DNA of 64,000 nt, from contig NC_088643.1 of NCBI RefSeq assembly GCF_964019385.1, forward strand, positions 76,899,747-76,963,746. Reading direction: 5' to 3'. The first letter of the stretch is position 1; each line of letters begins with the position of its first letter. Below the pieces are notes generated by a model that saw nothing but the letters and a program-made list of their open reading frames with translations, was not told the origin of the DNA and ran no database searches. The position numbers and the translations under genes are program-made. Of this stretch, positions 32,200-44,639 are shown in pieces. This DNA comes from Sycon ciliatum (Eukaryota; Porifera; Calcarea; Leucosolenida; Sycettidae).

Positions 32200-33480
32200 C
32201 ATCTTCACGACCCCGCATGCAGTCTCCACCATGGGTTACTGCTGAGCTCAGGTCTGCTGTAAAACGCAAGCGTGATCTATATAGTGTGTACAAAAAATAT
32301 CCGACAGCAGTAAATCATGCAGCTTATAACTGACAAAGGAATGCTGTAAAGCACCTGTCTCGGCAAGCACATCGTCAATATATACGCTCCATCCAAGCAT
32401 CACTAACGTCACCGAATCGACCTACGCTCTTTCAGTTTGTGCGAGCACAGCGGCACACTTCCGGCCGTGTCATGCCCCAAACGATGATAGCATCCGACGG
32501 TACGGTCGCCACATCCCCCAAGAGCATAGCTGATGTTCTGAACACGCAGTTCATCTCATTTGGGCTACCTGATGATCCTTCGTGGCGCATTCCCCCTTTG
32601 TCCCAGTTGCCTTTCATATCTGTTCCGTTCCGTACAATCACTGTCACTACGTTTCAAGTTCGGAAATATCTGAAGCGCCTGAAATGTGGAAAGTCTCCCG
32701 GCTCAGATGGGATCCCGAATGAAGTGCTGCAGTCTCTTGCACCATCAATAGCCTATCCTCTCGCCATTCTTTTTAATATGTCATTTCGAACTGGTACATT
32801 CCCACAGGATTGGAAATCCGCCATTGTGACACCGCTTTACAAGAATAAAGGCTCCCGTGCTTGCCCGGCAAACTACCGCCCCATCTCTCTGCTGCGCACA
32901 GTTTCCAAACTTTGTGAGCGTATTTTATTCGATTCCCTCTACCTGCACATCGCTCCGGCTCTCTCACCAGCTCAGTCGGGATTCTGCCGTGGTGACTCAA
33001 CTCAATACCAGGTGACTCGACTTGTCCAAGACATAGCGACAAAGAGGAACTGTGGGGAGCACGTGGGAATGGTGTTTTTCGACTTGGCTAAGGCATTCGA
33101 CACCGTATGGCATCGTGGCTTACTTGCCAAGTTGGAGGTCACCTTCCGGGTGGAGGATGCTGCCTTGCGTTGGATATCATCGTATCTGTCTGCTCGTTCT
33201 CAGGCTGTTCGCTTGTCCCATTTCTTGTCTGATCCCCTCCCTGTAGCGTCTGGAGTGCCCCAAGGTTCCATTCTGGGTCCTTTGTTATTCTTGCTTTACG
33301 TTAATGACCTACCTTCAGTTGTCCCCGATGTTAGTTTGTATGCGGATGACACTGGCCTTATCTGTTCTGATTCCTCCCCTGCACATTTCTCCTTGCCATG
33401 CAGCATCTCATCAACAGCACTGTCATGTGGATGCAAACGTGGAAACTCCAGCCCAATTTAGACAAGACAGAAGCCATGTA
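32200..33480 (+). pseudogene. LINE ORF2: reverse transcriptase domain
   Basis: Open from 32439, with a linker in the same frame from about 32140 broken by a TGA near 32332. Motifs: KCGKSPGSDGIPNEVL, ANYRPISLL, QSGFCRGDST, VFFDLAKAFDTVWH (motif A Asp), SGVPQGSILGPLLFLLYVND (motif B), SLYADDTGL (motif C, YADD). A frameshift follows at about 33400. Confidence 0.92.
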
Positions 33481-34108
33481 TATTTCTTCATCCCCTCCTG
33501 GTGAACCATTATACTTCCCTGACTCGACTATGCCTATCCGTGTTGTTACTCAGCACAAACATCTCAGTGTGATGTTTGACTGCAAACTCTCTTGCGCTGC
33601 ACATGTCAACTGTGTATGCAAGCGAACCAGTTCAGCATTAGGGGTACTACAACCACATTGCACTCATTTGCCCATCCAGTGTAAACTATTATTTTATCAG
33701 TGCTATATTCTCCCTATATTCGACTATTGCGATACCGCTTGGTGTGGCCTTTCTGACGCAACTCTGAACCAATTAGAAGTCCACCATAGATTTATACTTA
33801 AAATTCTTTACAACAAGGATCGATGTTTTCCATCGGATGCCCTTTATCGACTTGCACACACTTCTCTTCTCTCCGTTCGTCATAAGCACCATCTCTGTAC
33901 ACTGGTTCATAAAATATTTCTTCATAAAACCCCTTCACACATGATGAAGTACAATTGGTTTTCGACAAGCTCAACCCGTAACGCGCTCATCCTGCCTCTT
34001 GTTAAGTCAGCCCAGTATCTAAAGTCCCGGGCCCTTGTTTTCCGGTTACTCTCATTGGTTATCATTACCATACGGTCTGAAAACTTGTTCTTCTATTGGT
34101 CAGTTTAA
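33398..34108 (+). pseudogene. LINE ORF2: thumb and C-terminal region
   Basis: Continues in a new frame: MWMQTWKLQPNLDKTEAMYI, then GVMF-like FDCKLSCAAHV, and LPIFDYCDTAWCGLSDATL. This is the usual region after motif C of CR1/Jockey-type ORF2. It is cut by the MITE at 34126. Confidence 0.85.
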
Positions 34109-34117
34109 AGATCTACT

Positions 34118-34125
34118 ATCGCAAC
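34118..34125. repeat. 8-bp target-site duplication, left
   Basis: ATCGCAAC here and again at 35088-35095 bracket the hAT-like element. Confidence 0.9.
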
Positions 34126-35087
34126 TAGGCCTCGGCAGGTAATGCTAGTTATTTCAGCTCAAAATGCTTTTAGCATTGCTAGTTATTCGGTCATATAATG
34201 CTCGTTAGAATGCTAATTTGGACTTGTAATGCTAGTTGAAAAGGCAATGTGAACCACTCATATGGCATTGTGTCATAATGTAAGTCACACTGCATGGAAT
34301 ACTGCTATTGGAAGTACCTAGTACTTTGAAAGTAGATTATAATTATGGTGATGCTATTTCAAAATGATGTGGAACTGAAGTTGCTATCATGAACTAGCAG
34401 TGAATAACAGTAAATCAGAACCCTACGTCGACAGTCTTCAAAGTACTTTGAGGGTGCATACGGAATGCTATTTTGGAAATTTAGTATATTGTGTGGTATG
34501 AAAAAGTACAATATAAGTGATCTAACCCTCGATATGCTTGCTCCTTTGGCTTTGGGCAGTCGTGCGCATGCCTCACCGGGCTCATCCTCCACCTCTGCCT
34601 CGTTCTCGTCTTCCTTATTATCCTCCTCCGTCTCGTACTCATCTTCCTCACTCTCTTCCTCCGAAGAATCAGAGACTTCCAACACATTTCCATTTGATGT
34701 ACTCATGGTGCAAGCAAGCCAGCACTGCATGACTCTGTGAATAGGAAAGACAAGGTTTCTTTCCGTTTTCCATGATGGCATCAACGTGGTACGTCTATAC
34801 CTAGCAGCTGCCACTAAGATTCGGAACAATAGACGCATGTTGCGAAGTCGCAGGCTAACGTTTAAGCAAAACTGCCAAAAGCCGCTGGTACAAAGTACAG
34901 TGTGTACGTTACACTGTAGAGCTCCTGTTTTATTCAGTAATGCACACTCATGAAGTGAGAAAATGACACTTTTGGGCGCTAATGCTTGTTTTGGCTCCAA
35001 ATCCGGGTACAATGCTGGAGCATTGCTAGTTCTCAAAACGATGCTCGTAATGCCAGTTACAATGCTAGCATTACCCGCCGAGGCCTA
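34126..35087. mobile_element. hAT-type non-autonomous element inserted in the LINE
   Basis: Ends TAGGCCTCGGCAGGTAATG and CATTACCCGCCGAGGCCTA are inverted with one mismatch. The 8-bp duplication is exact, as for hAT transposition. AATGCTAG motifs are dense near both ends. The interior has an acidic minus-strand frame (34359-35036, with EEESEEDEYETEEDN) that is probably low-complexity rather than a gene. Termini match the smaller element at 11377 in about 15 of 19 positions. Confidence 0.9.
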
Positions 35088-35414
35088 ATCGCAACTGAAC
35101 TAGACGCAATAATTATTATCGAAGAACATTCTCGAATACCTGGGTGATGCACGAATTTTGATTGTGCTCACTTCCGTTAATCGTTTTTCTTTGTAATTTT
35201 CCATTCATTTTTTTTGCTTTAATTAATATTTGCTTTGTTTTCCTAGCTTACTATTGCCGTGGCTGGCTCAACGCCCTTGTCTCAGGGGATTCTGTCCCTG
35301 CATTAGCTATGCTTGTCACATGCTATGAGATTGTGTCTAATAATAATTAATAATAATGTACAACTTGGGAAGATCCGAATGACATATAAACATAAAAGTG
35401 GAGTAGGTTTGCAA

Positions 35415-35670
35415 TGATGTACAGTGGAACCTTGATGTCCGACCACCTCACTGATGCGACCATGCACTTTCGCTTGGTCCAGAATTTCCTCCATATAAGC
35501 AACCAATCAGGATGGGAATTTTCTCAACTTGAAACAGACCATCCCACTTAACTGTCGAAAATCTGAACACTTTGCTAAACATGCTTCTCTTTACCAAATA
35601 GTTAGGCCTGGTCCACCATCAGGCGACAAGCCTCTGGGTCATCCTAATAAAGATATTATTATCATCATCA
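35415..35670 (+). mobile_element. LINE/SINE 3' tail next to a MITE end
   Basis: TACAGTGGAACCTTGATGTC resembles the CAGTGAAACC MITE end. Downstream, GACAAGCCTCTGGGTCATCC then TAATAAAG and an (ATT/ATC)n tail match the LINE tails at 29677 and, inverted, 56762. Confidence 0.6.
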
Positions 35671-38600
35671 TCAGCAGCAGCAGGGCGGACACTAAAACCA
35701 TGACTTCCTTTCCTTACAGATTCATTGCAGTCACGCATTAGGAAAGGACAGGAAAGCACCTAAAACAATTCCCTGTCATATAAAGCCACGCTCATAGCCA
35801 GTGGCTTTATATGGCATCGCGCCGCTACATACGGCAGAGAGCGTGCTCCATCCGATATCAGGTCAAGCCAGGGAGTAGACTCTACTACTACTTCACTGCT
35901 CTCCGGTTGGATTCAGAATAGCTTAGTACTTTTGCTGGTTCAAAGCAAAATAGAATGCCACCTGCTTACCAACTCTCACAACATTGCGACTTGTGCTAGT
36001 TGGAGGACATCTTCGCGGTCGTTTTGGTGGTAGTGGCTGTGGCTGGTTGTAGGTTGATGCATTGGAGGCCTTCGAATGGCTACGGCGCTTGGCCTGCAGT
36101 GTAGAAAATGGGCAAGCGACAAACCTTATCCCAACTGGACAAACACAGAGAGCTTAGATCTACTCCGAAATGCGCGTGGCTCACCGAGCTTGCCATATCC
36201 ATCGGCTGAAAGGTGTCTTTTGGTCCAAAGCCTTGCGCAACTGCCATTGTGTTCTTCTCCCTACTACTCCTCCTCTGAACTGCGCCTCAGCCCACTGGAC
36301 AGCTCACAGCGAACTGTTCTCGCTCACCCAACCTCAAGTAGCTGCCTTGGTGCAGCTTTGCAGCTTGACGATAGCACCAGGGAGCCTTGAAAATTGTTCA
36401 AGGCTCCTGCATGTTTGCACCTCTCGCTTCGCTTCCGTCACAAGCCCCGTTTCGTGTTGTTTTGCTTTCCCTAGGCTGTACTATGTAGAGTATACCGCTG
36501 CACTCTTCGTACTACCAAGAGTACACGTCGTGGGGTTGATTAGCCAAATCGGCGGCGGGTCCGCTCCCTGTCAGGGCCCCGATAATATGCCAGAGTTCCG
36601 AGGAGGTCCGGATCGCGGAGGTCGAGGAGATCACGAGCGGACGGTTCGGGTGCCACTGTACTTCTGTACTCTGTAGTACCAAAACTACTACAAAGCGATG
36701 AAAGTACAGTAGCAACCAAATGTGCCTTCGGAACTTTTGTTTCTTCGGTAGATCTACAACGGTAGTTCATGGGTCCTTCGGTGAGAGTCAATGTCATGCA
36801 CTTGGTGATACGATAATACTGAGGATCATGAAATTACTTCTACACTTTTTACTGCTGTCCAGGCATGCCGCGACGCAGCCCCCTTCTCTCATGCATTTGG
36901 TGTTCTTTGGTAAAGTTATTTTAAAAACTCTCGTTCCATGTTCTGATCAGATGAATGTTGAGCTAACGTAGGCAGCGACGCAGTCACACAACTCCACAAG
37001 GCATCCAAGAAGGACGTGTTGATACCCTGACTGAATTAATTATTTACCACCTTGAAGAGACTGCAACTAGAGTGTAGTTCTTGAATAACGAACCTATCTA
37101 ATCCCAATCTAGGGACTTTAAGGACGAGTCTTGGTTTGAAACTTTGGCAACGTCTGGGAGTGAGTGGTCCCCGGGCCCCGACATCGGCGATCACCCCGAC
37201 GCGATGTGTACATATGGTGTACGTGTACGCGCGTAGATCAACACTTCTTTTGTGTCTTTGTGGTCCACTTCACAACAATAACACACACAGAAGTCTCTGC
37301 TGTGAGCACGGTGGCTCGGCAATGGCTTTATTATTGATATTATTATATCTCCTTCCTGATATATTTTTCTTTTCTTTTTTCTTTTTTGAATAATTGTACG
37401 CATAGGGCCTATCATAAGAAAAAATAGCACAAGACACTGCTGCTACTATAGTCGCACAGCAAAACACACAGAAAACGACAAAATGTTACAATGAATGTAA
37501 CAACACCCGTCCAAGCTAAAGGACCGACATCCCTGCCCCAGGACGGCATCTCGAAACCCCCACACACTCACCACACGGTCATCATCCAGCTTCAGTTCAA
37601 TCACTGTATTCTTCCCCTGCAGACTCAACCCCCCTGTCACTAGCCATACAATCTGAAGCTGTATGTAACCATACAATGGCCCACGACGCACACACCGCCC
37701 CTACGTTTTTTAACTAAAAAAGAAAAGCAGTCGTAACTGCAACAGCCACATGGCCAATAAGAAAAACCAATACGATAATATATCGATAAACACACACCCA
37801 GAAGTCAGGGGTGGGAGGGTGGGATACAAACTGCACCAACGAAAAGCCACTGCGAAGTGACAGGAATGCGGTCCAGCACAACATTTTTGCGGACGCAAAA
37901 AGTTGTGGGGAAATCCCAAAATCGGTGCGATTTTGCATGAGCCCAAATGTTCAGGTTACCCACAAAGACACAAGCTTTCCAACTCTCTTTGGCCGTTGGA
38001 AAGCGTACCAGACTGTGTACGGGATCGGCGCTGGGGGCAGGCCGCAAAGGTTAGTGCCCAACTTACTTTCCAACACCGCCGGTGGTTGTTGTTGTATAAA
38101 CAAGCATAAAGCCTAAGAACAATGGACCCACTAGTGATTCACATTATGATTAATGTTGATACGCCCTGCACTGGTTCACATAGTAGTAGTAGTATTTATT
38201 TTATTTACCATCGGACATAAACGCAACTCGCCGGAAGAGGTTGCAAGAGGCACTCATTGCACTCAACAATTAACCCAACCCCTAATATGTACTTTTGATA
38301 CTGCCATTTTTTACCACGCTTTGCGGCAACGAAGCAGATGTGGCCAAGGACACTGCATTCATCGTCCATAATCAACTACGAGTTCGTAGAAAAAGTTGGA
38401 TTGGCTCCATGTACAGCATCCAATTTTGTTCCCTCGATTTGCATGCACATGTACAGTGCAATCATGTAAGTCATGCACAACCACACTGGAACTCAGTTTC
38501 GGCATTGGTCCGCATCGCTGCTTCACGAAGTAACTTCACCAAGTCACCCTGGACTGGTTAGGGTATTTTGCAGGGAGACGATAGCCTAGGAGAAATATGG

Positions 38601-41040
38601 ATAATGAAGTACACTGTACTACAAAGTATACAAAATACAAGCCTAGCTTTCCTAATGATAGTTCACCAGGTACTAGGTAATGAGGTATGATGATGGCAGC
38701 TACATCACAAGGCAGAGGATCTAGAACGCACTGTATGGGGAATAGTGCTCTTGTAATTGTATGAAACCGAAGTGTTCCCGACTGCAGCAAACAGACCCGG
38801 TGGGTAGGGTCCCGGTTGTGTGATCAAATCCCGGAGGGTCGTGTTACTCGTGGCCCCATTTAGACCCTCTGTATTCGCATACGCTCCACAGGCTGTCAAG
38901 GAAGGCACCGCCTACATGTACATGATTGTACAAGTCGCTCCATAGTCGAGTTCGGCACTCAACCACCGATACCGGTATCTCTGAACTCTGAACCCTGAAC
39001 TAACTACTTGTTGAAGACCCTCTCTCACGTACCTATTCACAATAGATGACTTGCACAAAGATCCGAGCCGCGAGTGAGACGGGGCAAGTGCACCCTGTGC
39101 ACCCAGGCTATACTGCGGGCACCCTACACCGTCTGTAGACTAGTGCAGTGTACTTTTTTTGTCAGCATGAATGAACGGTCCACGGCATGTACATGTACAT
39201 GATCAGTACCGTCACTGTCTTCAGCAGCTCATGAGTCATGCATGTGCACTTGTAGGGTTAGTGGAAGCAGGTACATGTATTGTACTACTCCCTGAGTGGA
39301 AGTACAGTACATGACTGTATCATTATGTGAAGAGAAGCCAGGCGTCCAAACCAACCCAAAATACTCTTGCCTTATTCTTCGGTGAAATAGTTATAAAAAA
39401 TTGTCTTACTAAACAACAGTGAGCATAGAAGCAACCTCGATGCACCCAATAATATGGCATCCGGGAACAGCAAGTGTTGCACGAGGATCCCAAGAACACG
39501 TCAAGTTCCATGCTACCCGCCGCCATCAAAAGAACGAAGGATAACTGTGCTAGCCTAGTTCATATTCAATGTAACGCCAACGGTACGGGATATAGGAGCC
39601 TGTTGGGAAGGCGTGGGTGAGCTGTAAAATCTTGTACGGTTCGCACAGCACAACATACATGCAGCAGTTATTAATAATAATCTTTATTTCAGGATTACCC
39701 AAAGGCTAACGCCTATCTGGAGGATCTCCTATTATTTTGATTGCGACGGTTAACGTCGACGGACGAGAGTCATAAAGCACAGTCCATGGGGGTTGACGTT
39801 TCTGGGCTTCCTTTCCGAAAGGAAAGTTTTATTTCTTCTCAAAAAAAGCAGAATCATGCTGATTATACCAGTCTGTTATGAAGACAAGGAAGCAGCCATG
39901 GACATTGTGCCATACTAAGGCCGAGTAAAAAAAATTACTAGATGATCGTCCTTTTTTTTGGAAAAATCGGGGAGGGCGGGAGGATTTTATTTTTATTTTT
40001 TTACTTTTTACCCTCTCATGCACACAGTGTACACAACAACATCAAGGTTTTTTTTCTCTTTTTTTCTTTTTTTTTCTTTTTCTTTCTTCAGCAGATCGAT
40101 ACTGACGTTGTGATATACTAGTAGTATGTGGTCCATATAGTAAAACTCACGATTTAAAAAATAAAATATTTCTTGGGGCGCTGACAAAAACTGGGGCGGA
40201 CGGGGACGATCATCTAGCTTTTTTTTTTACTTGGCCTAAAGGAACGACAGGTAAAAGATAAAGCACTTCATCTGAAAACTCAAGGACTATCCATAAAGAC
40301 AGCAAATGATAATCCTAGCCTGGTAATGTCCAACTCCGTCATGTGAGCCATTCGGTGAGTTATCATGGGAAGCATAATGTTCGAAATGCTGAAATTTGAA
40401 CAGTTGCAGTTGTGTTCGTCGCCACACAATGCCATCGCCAGTTCACATTTGAAATGTAGCCATTTTTACGCTTGTGTCCCTGTACACGGCATGGAAGGCT
40501 GAGCAGTTTCAACTCTTCCATCTTCCTGATCTGTACAGTAGTGCGGTTGCGTTCCCGTTCCTGACACATCGGTCTCCGCTAACCAGCATCATGAGCACTC
40601 CAATGGTTCCCGCCGCTCCTTCCGTATCGTCCCAGCGCGCCCCGTCAAAATGTGAATTACTGTAGGCAACGGAGCCAGTGTATGATGAAGGCGAATGCAC
40701 TGTTTGATGATGCTCCAACAAATCCTTTCTAAGACTGAGACCCAGCCGGAGCCGCATCGTCGTCATTACCAGCTAATCATGGGGAGGTATAATGTGACTT
40801 TCCACCACTCCCTGATTCAATCATAGTTTGCGAGCCTGCGCCAAACTGCTTTCTCACTAGAGCCAGGCATTGGATACATAATGGCTTCAGTAAGGTTTAC
40901 AATGCTATGTCTCTGGCCTAAGTCCAAGTCTAGATACAGCTGCTCAGAGTCAGGGCTGATGAAGTGTTCATATCGGAAGTGAGACTTCAACAGTAGCTAG
41001 TACACATCAGGACTGAGGACTTCGCAGCGTTTCTCCAGCA
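35671..41040. other. Repeat-scarred stretch without a recognised gene
   Basis: No gene recognised. Short hairpin ATAAAGCCAC...GTGGCTTTAT at 35779-35816. LINE tails on the minus strand at about 38190-38215 (TAG repeats) and 39671-39730 (CTTTATTTCAGGATTACCCA). Open frames at 36076-36676 match nothing known. Confidence 0.45.
39671..39740 (-). mobile_element. LINE/SINE 3' end, minus strand
   Basis: Read inverted: GCCTTTGGGTAATCCTGAAA then TAAAG and an (ATT)n tail, the same 3' signature as at 29677 and 57030. Confidence 0.6.
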
Positions 41041-41060
41041 CACTTGTTCTCTCCTTCAAC

Positions 41061-41486
41061 TCAGATCACAGTACTACTTGAAGTACTACTAAAGGCCATC
41101 TGGCTCACACACTCAGTCCTTCCACCCCTCATTTTCGTGGTTTGGGCTTCCACTCTTGACTCGACAGGTTCCTGGCCTCTCCGCAGTCTGTCCTCAGGAG
41201 ACTGGGGTCGCTCTGGAGCTAGTGCAGCCGAATCGAAGGGAATCGAGTTCTTTCTCAGACGTCCACAAACTTTCGTTGTGCTTGACTTCGCTTCCACTGC
41301 GGGAAAGTAGTCACACTTCAGGACCACGACGTGCTTGTTGCAGCCTACACCAATGATACTAAAATAATATTCCCTCATTTTTTCTGCCTCCCGGCCGGCC
41401 GGCTCGAAAAGGAACGTATGGAATGGGAGCCTCAGTTCCATCTCTCGTCTGCTAGTGCATTCAGGAGCGTAGCAGCGCTTCGGCAT
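41061..41486 (-). pseudogene. Possible THAP-like zinc-finger fragment
   Basis: Starts MPKRCYAPECTSRREMELRL PFHTF, which resembles the CxxxxC start and SFHxFP of THAP DNA-binding domains found in P-element-type transposases and their host descendants. A later VVLKCDYF stands where CxxHF is expected, but the His is missing. Rest is low in known features. It could be a decayed transposon gene or chance. 141 codons. Confidence 0.3.
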
Positions 41487-41799
41487 GACGATACAAGCTG
41501 AATCAAAACAACTCTACTCTCTAGCCAAAAATACTAGCTCAGTGTTCGTCAGGCAAAAAGCGAAACTTCGAAAGTCACGAACTCAAAAGGTGGGGAAGTC
41601 AGAGTCAGAAGGTCCACTTGCCCCGTCTCGAACCCAGACAATCTTTGTGCAAGTCATCTATTCAATGTGTCATGTCCTGGAGTCCTGGACCCTCGAGCAG
41701 TCGAGGCCTCGGCTTCCGCCTTGTGAGATGCTGTCATCATTATGGCAATTTTCATAATGTGCTCGAACGGAGAGCGCGAGCCAAGGATGGAGAGCTGTC

Positions 41800-41960
41800 A
41801 GCCAGTTAGTTGTAGAACGTCAGTACCGTCGGTCAGTGTCGTGCAATGTTATCGCATGAGCTGATTCAGTGATTGTTTAGTAACTGGTGGTGTTAGTGGA
41901 CATTATAGCATAACTTGTAGTTAGTTCCTTGGTCCTTTTTCTTTTCTATAAATTCATAAT
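41800..41960. mobile_element. Foldback element, family A, copy 2 (partial)
   Basis: TAGTTGTAGAACGTCAGTAC...CATGAGCTGATT...GTTTAGTAACTGGTGGTG matches the right half of the element at 24290, ending TTCCTTGGTCCTTTTTC and TTTTCTATAAAT. Confidence 0.7.
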
Positions 41961-42437
41961 GTACACAGACGCAGAAAAGGTGTTTAGATCTACCCTCCGT
42001 CGCAGCAGCGCTGAAGCGATTGTCGTCCGTTTTTACAATACTCAATAGCGAATATGTTTATGTACTGCAGTCGTACCAGTGTGTACTTTTGGTTTGCAAT
42101 TTGTACATATCGGGGGGGGGGGGGCTCGAGCGAGAGAGGGGCTTCATTTGGTTGGTTGGTTGCAACTAACTTGGTATATCTTACTTCCGAAGTACTTCGA
42201 AGTATTATACTTCGCCAGGATGGACAGGCATTGCTGCCTTCTTGCCTGGACAAGTGGATTGTCCAAGCTCTCACAAAATGACGAAGAAAGGAAAGAAATA
42301 TTACATGAGAGTGTGATGCTGCATTGCATGCAACCTTTTATAAGAGAAATACTACATGAGAGCATTTCCCGATCGCGAATAGTCCGTAAAAACAACCTGG
42401 TAGACCCACAAGACCGCGCAAGAAGAACTGTCCGTTC

Positions 42438-43163
42438 ATGACCCCAGAGCTCTTGGCACTCATCCGCCAGAGGAAATCAGCTTTTCGTCGAGATCGCGCC
42501 AGTGGCTGCATTGACACTACATTACAGCGATATTTTACCTCTCTGAGAACTGGGTACAACAATCTCTACCCTCGACTTAGAAATTCTCATTTCCAGAATG
42601 TGTGCCTAAAATATAAACAGAGCCCAAAGCTGTTGTGGTCCACTATAAACCACATAACTAATCGATGTCGTTCCCACATCCCTCCTGCGGTTGCAGCTGA
42701 CGAGTTGAACACCTTCTTCCATAAGATAGTGACTGATCCAAACCCCAGGTACGACATCCCAGATGGACCCCCGCCTCAATCTGCATTTGGTATGTTTAAG
42801 CAAGTCACTGTAACAGACGTCAGGGCAAGACTTGCCTCCCTCGACAGCAGCAAAGCACCAGGACCCGATTGTCTTCTTCCCAGTATCCTGAAGACCACAT
42901 CCAATGTTATTGCACCTTCTATATCAGTCATTTTCAATACTCCTCTTCAATCTTCGACTTTCCCTCATCTTTTTAAAATCGCTAATATCACCCCCATTTT
43001 TAAATCCCGGCAGGGTGATCACACCTCTCCGTCGAACTATCGCCCAGTGTCGCTTACGAGCATTCTCAGCAAAATGCTCGAACGTCTTGCCCTTGATCAA
43101 CTGCTGCGGGACTTCGACCAAGTACCTGTATACTTGTCTACAAGTACACGATCATCAATTTAG
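42438..43163 (+). pseudogene. LINE reverse-transcriptase fragment, second family
   Basis: 241 codons. Linker helices (LWSTINHITNR) lead to LDSSKAPGPDCLLPSIL, FKIANITPIFKS and SNYRPVSLTSILSKMLERL, the finger motifs of a CR1/Jockey-type reverse transcriptase. It differs from the LINE at 30062. A frameshift near 43130 leads to DHQFSFR (normally HQFGFR), and then the MITE at 43172 cuts it. Confidence 0.85.
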
Positions 43164-43171
43164 CTTCCGGC

Positions 43172-43671
43172 TAGCCCTTTCCCAAAGGTGCTCTTTTAAT
43201 TCGCACTTAGTGCTTTTCGCGTCCCTCAAAATATGCTGAAAAAGTGCTCTTTTTTCAGTGAAAACAGGCAAAAAGTGCTCTTTTTTCAGTGAAGCATAGC
43301 CATGATACATGTTCAGATATGAACCGAAGTTGAGAAATGAATACGCACTCTTCCATTTATGGGTCCACGAAAGGCAAAACAGGAAGTAAAGTTCAAAAAA
43401 CCCACTTTTTACAGCATTGTGTACACCGGGTACAAGCTTCACCAACTTATTGCCCCCCAAAAAAGCGGCGTGCCAACTTCCAAGGCCCATCGATATCGAG
43501 CACTTGGAAACTGTGATCGCATGCATGATATGAGCAAACAGATTTTAGCACTTTCTCAGCTTAAAAAAGCTCAAAAAGGGCAATATTCCCCAAAAAACGC
43601 AATAAAGGGCGAAAGAAACGGGCTTTTCCAAAAAGGGCGAAAAAAGGGCGAGCACCTTTGGGAAAGGGCTA
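43172..43671. mobile_element. MITE inserted in the reverse-transcriptase fragment
   Basis: TAGCCCTTTCCCAAAGGTGC and GCACCTTTGGGAAAGGGCTA are exact inverted ends with TA edges. The interior has two copies of AAAAGTGCTCTTTTTTCAGT and an AAAAAGGGCGAAA series. Confidence 0.85.
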
Positions 43672-43739
43672 CTTTCGGCCCCAGCAATCAACAGTGCAGG
43701 TCATGACCTTGGCTGTAAATGACTGGACGTTGGCTAGAG

Positions 43740-43898
43740 ATTATTATTATTATTATTATTATCAAATTTTTGATAGGGCAATCCCCACATGCACAGGCCT
43801 AAGGCCTTCTTACAGGGTACCCTAGAAATGAAAGATGTGGGTTATACAACCGTTGTAGCATTGACCTTTGATCGAGTTGTGCACCAGGAACTAATAAA

Positions 43899-43933
<35 letters not shown>
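43740..43933. mobile_element. LINE/SINE tails with (ATT)n
   Basis: (TTA)n at 43741-43762 followed by GGGCAATCCCCACATG on one side, and CAGGAACTAATAAAG followed by (TTA)n at 43897-43933 on the other. Probably two short retroelement 3' ends, or one element with tail duplication. Confidence 0.5.
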
Positions 43934-43934
<1 letters not shown>

Positions 43935-44604
43935 ATATAGCTATGAATAGGATGAAGGCCGCAGACATCACGCAACTACGTTACTTGTTTGACATGTATT
44001 ACTGTGTATTTTATAACAAAAATATTATTGAAAACCCAGAATCGATTTTCTCGTTCCTATCATCAGTGGGAAAAAACGGAACTAAGGATACAACCAAAGA
44101 AACTGAAGTTAAGTACTGTAAATAGAAAGGTGTTAGAAATAACATCAAGATACAAGTGCAATAAAACCACTAGAGGAAACGCAAAAAAGGTAACAAGATT
44201 ACATAACCAAAGGCGAGAAGGCACTGAACGAAGTGTCAACCTACGAATACAACTTCAGTGCAACAATGTGCTCTTTCTGCTTACACAAAACAGGCTTATG
44301 AATACGTATACAAACTGCCTCTAGGACTTTCAACTGTTTCAACTGTTGTTACCTTTTTTGCGTTTCCTCTAGTGGTTTTATTGCACTTGTATCTTGATGT
44401 TATTTCTAACACCTTTCTATTTACAGTACTTAACTTCAGTTTCTTTGGTTGTATGTAGTTCCGTTTTTTCCCACTGATGATAGGAACGAGAAAATCGATT
44501 CTGGGTTTTCAATAATATTTTTGTTATAAAATACACAGTAATATGTCAAACAAGTAACGTAGTTGCGTGATGTCTGCGGCCTTCATCCTATTCATAGCTA
44601 TATT
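43934..44604. mobile_element. Large foldback element, about 260-bp arms
   Basis: The left arm (43934-44194) and right arm (44348-44604) are reverse complements with only a few small differences; a 153-nt unique loop separates them. It begins right after an (ATT)n tail. No protein is evident. Arms this alike point to recent formation or gene conversion. Confidence 0.92.
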
Positions 44605-44639
44605 AAAATTATTATCTCCACGTAGGTTATTTATTATTA

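Larger units (their letters stand above)
30062..35356 (+). mobile_element. Non-LTR retrotransposon (APE-type LINE), nearly full length, decayed
   Basis: In order: ORF1 pieces, an apurinic-type endonuclease, a reverse transcriptase, a thumb/C-terminal region and an AT-rich 3' end with a (TAA)n tail at about 35337. The order and the WYD-less YADD core fit the CR1/L2/Jockey group. Several frameshifts and stops show it is dead. A hAT-type MITE (34126-35087) interrupts the last part of ORF2. Confidence 0.88.

Noticed and set aside
34359-35036. 225-codon minus-strand frame with a long acidic stretch
   Set aside because: It lies inside a hAT-type MITE and its only feature is Glu/Asp-rich low complexity.
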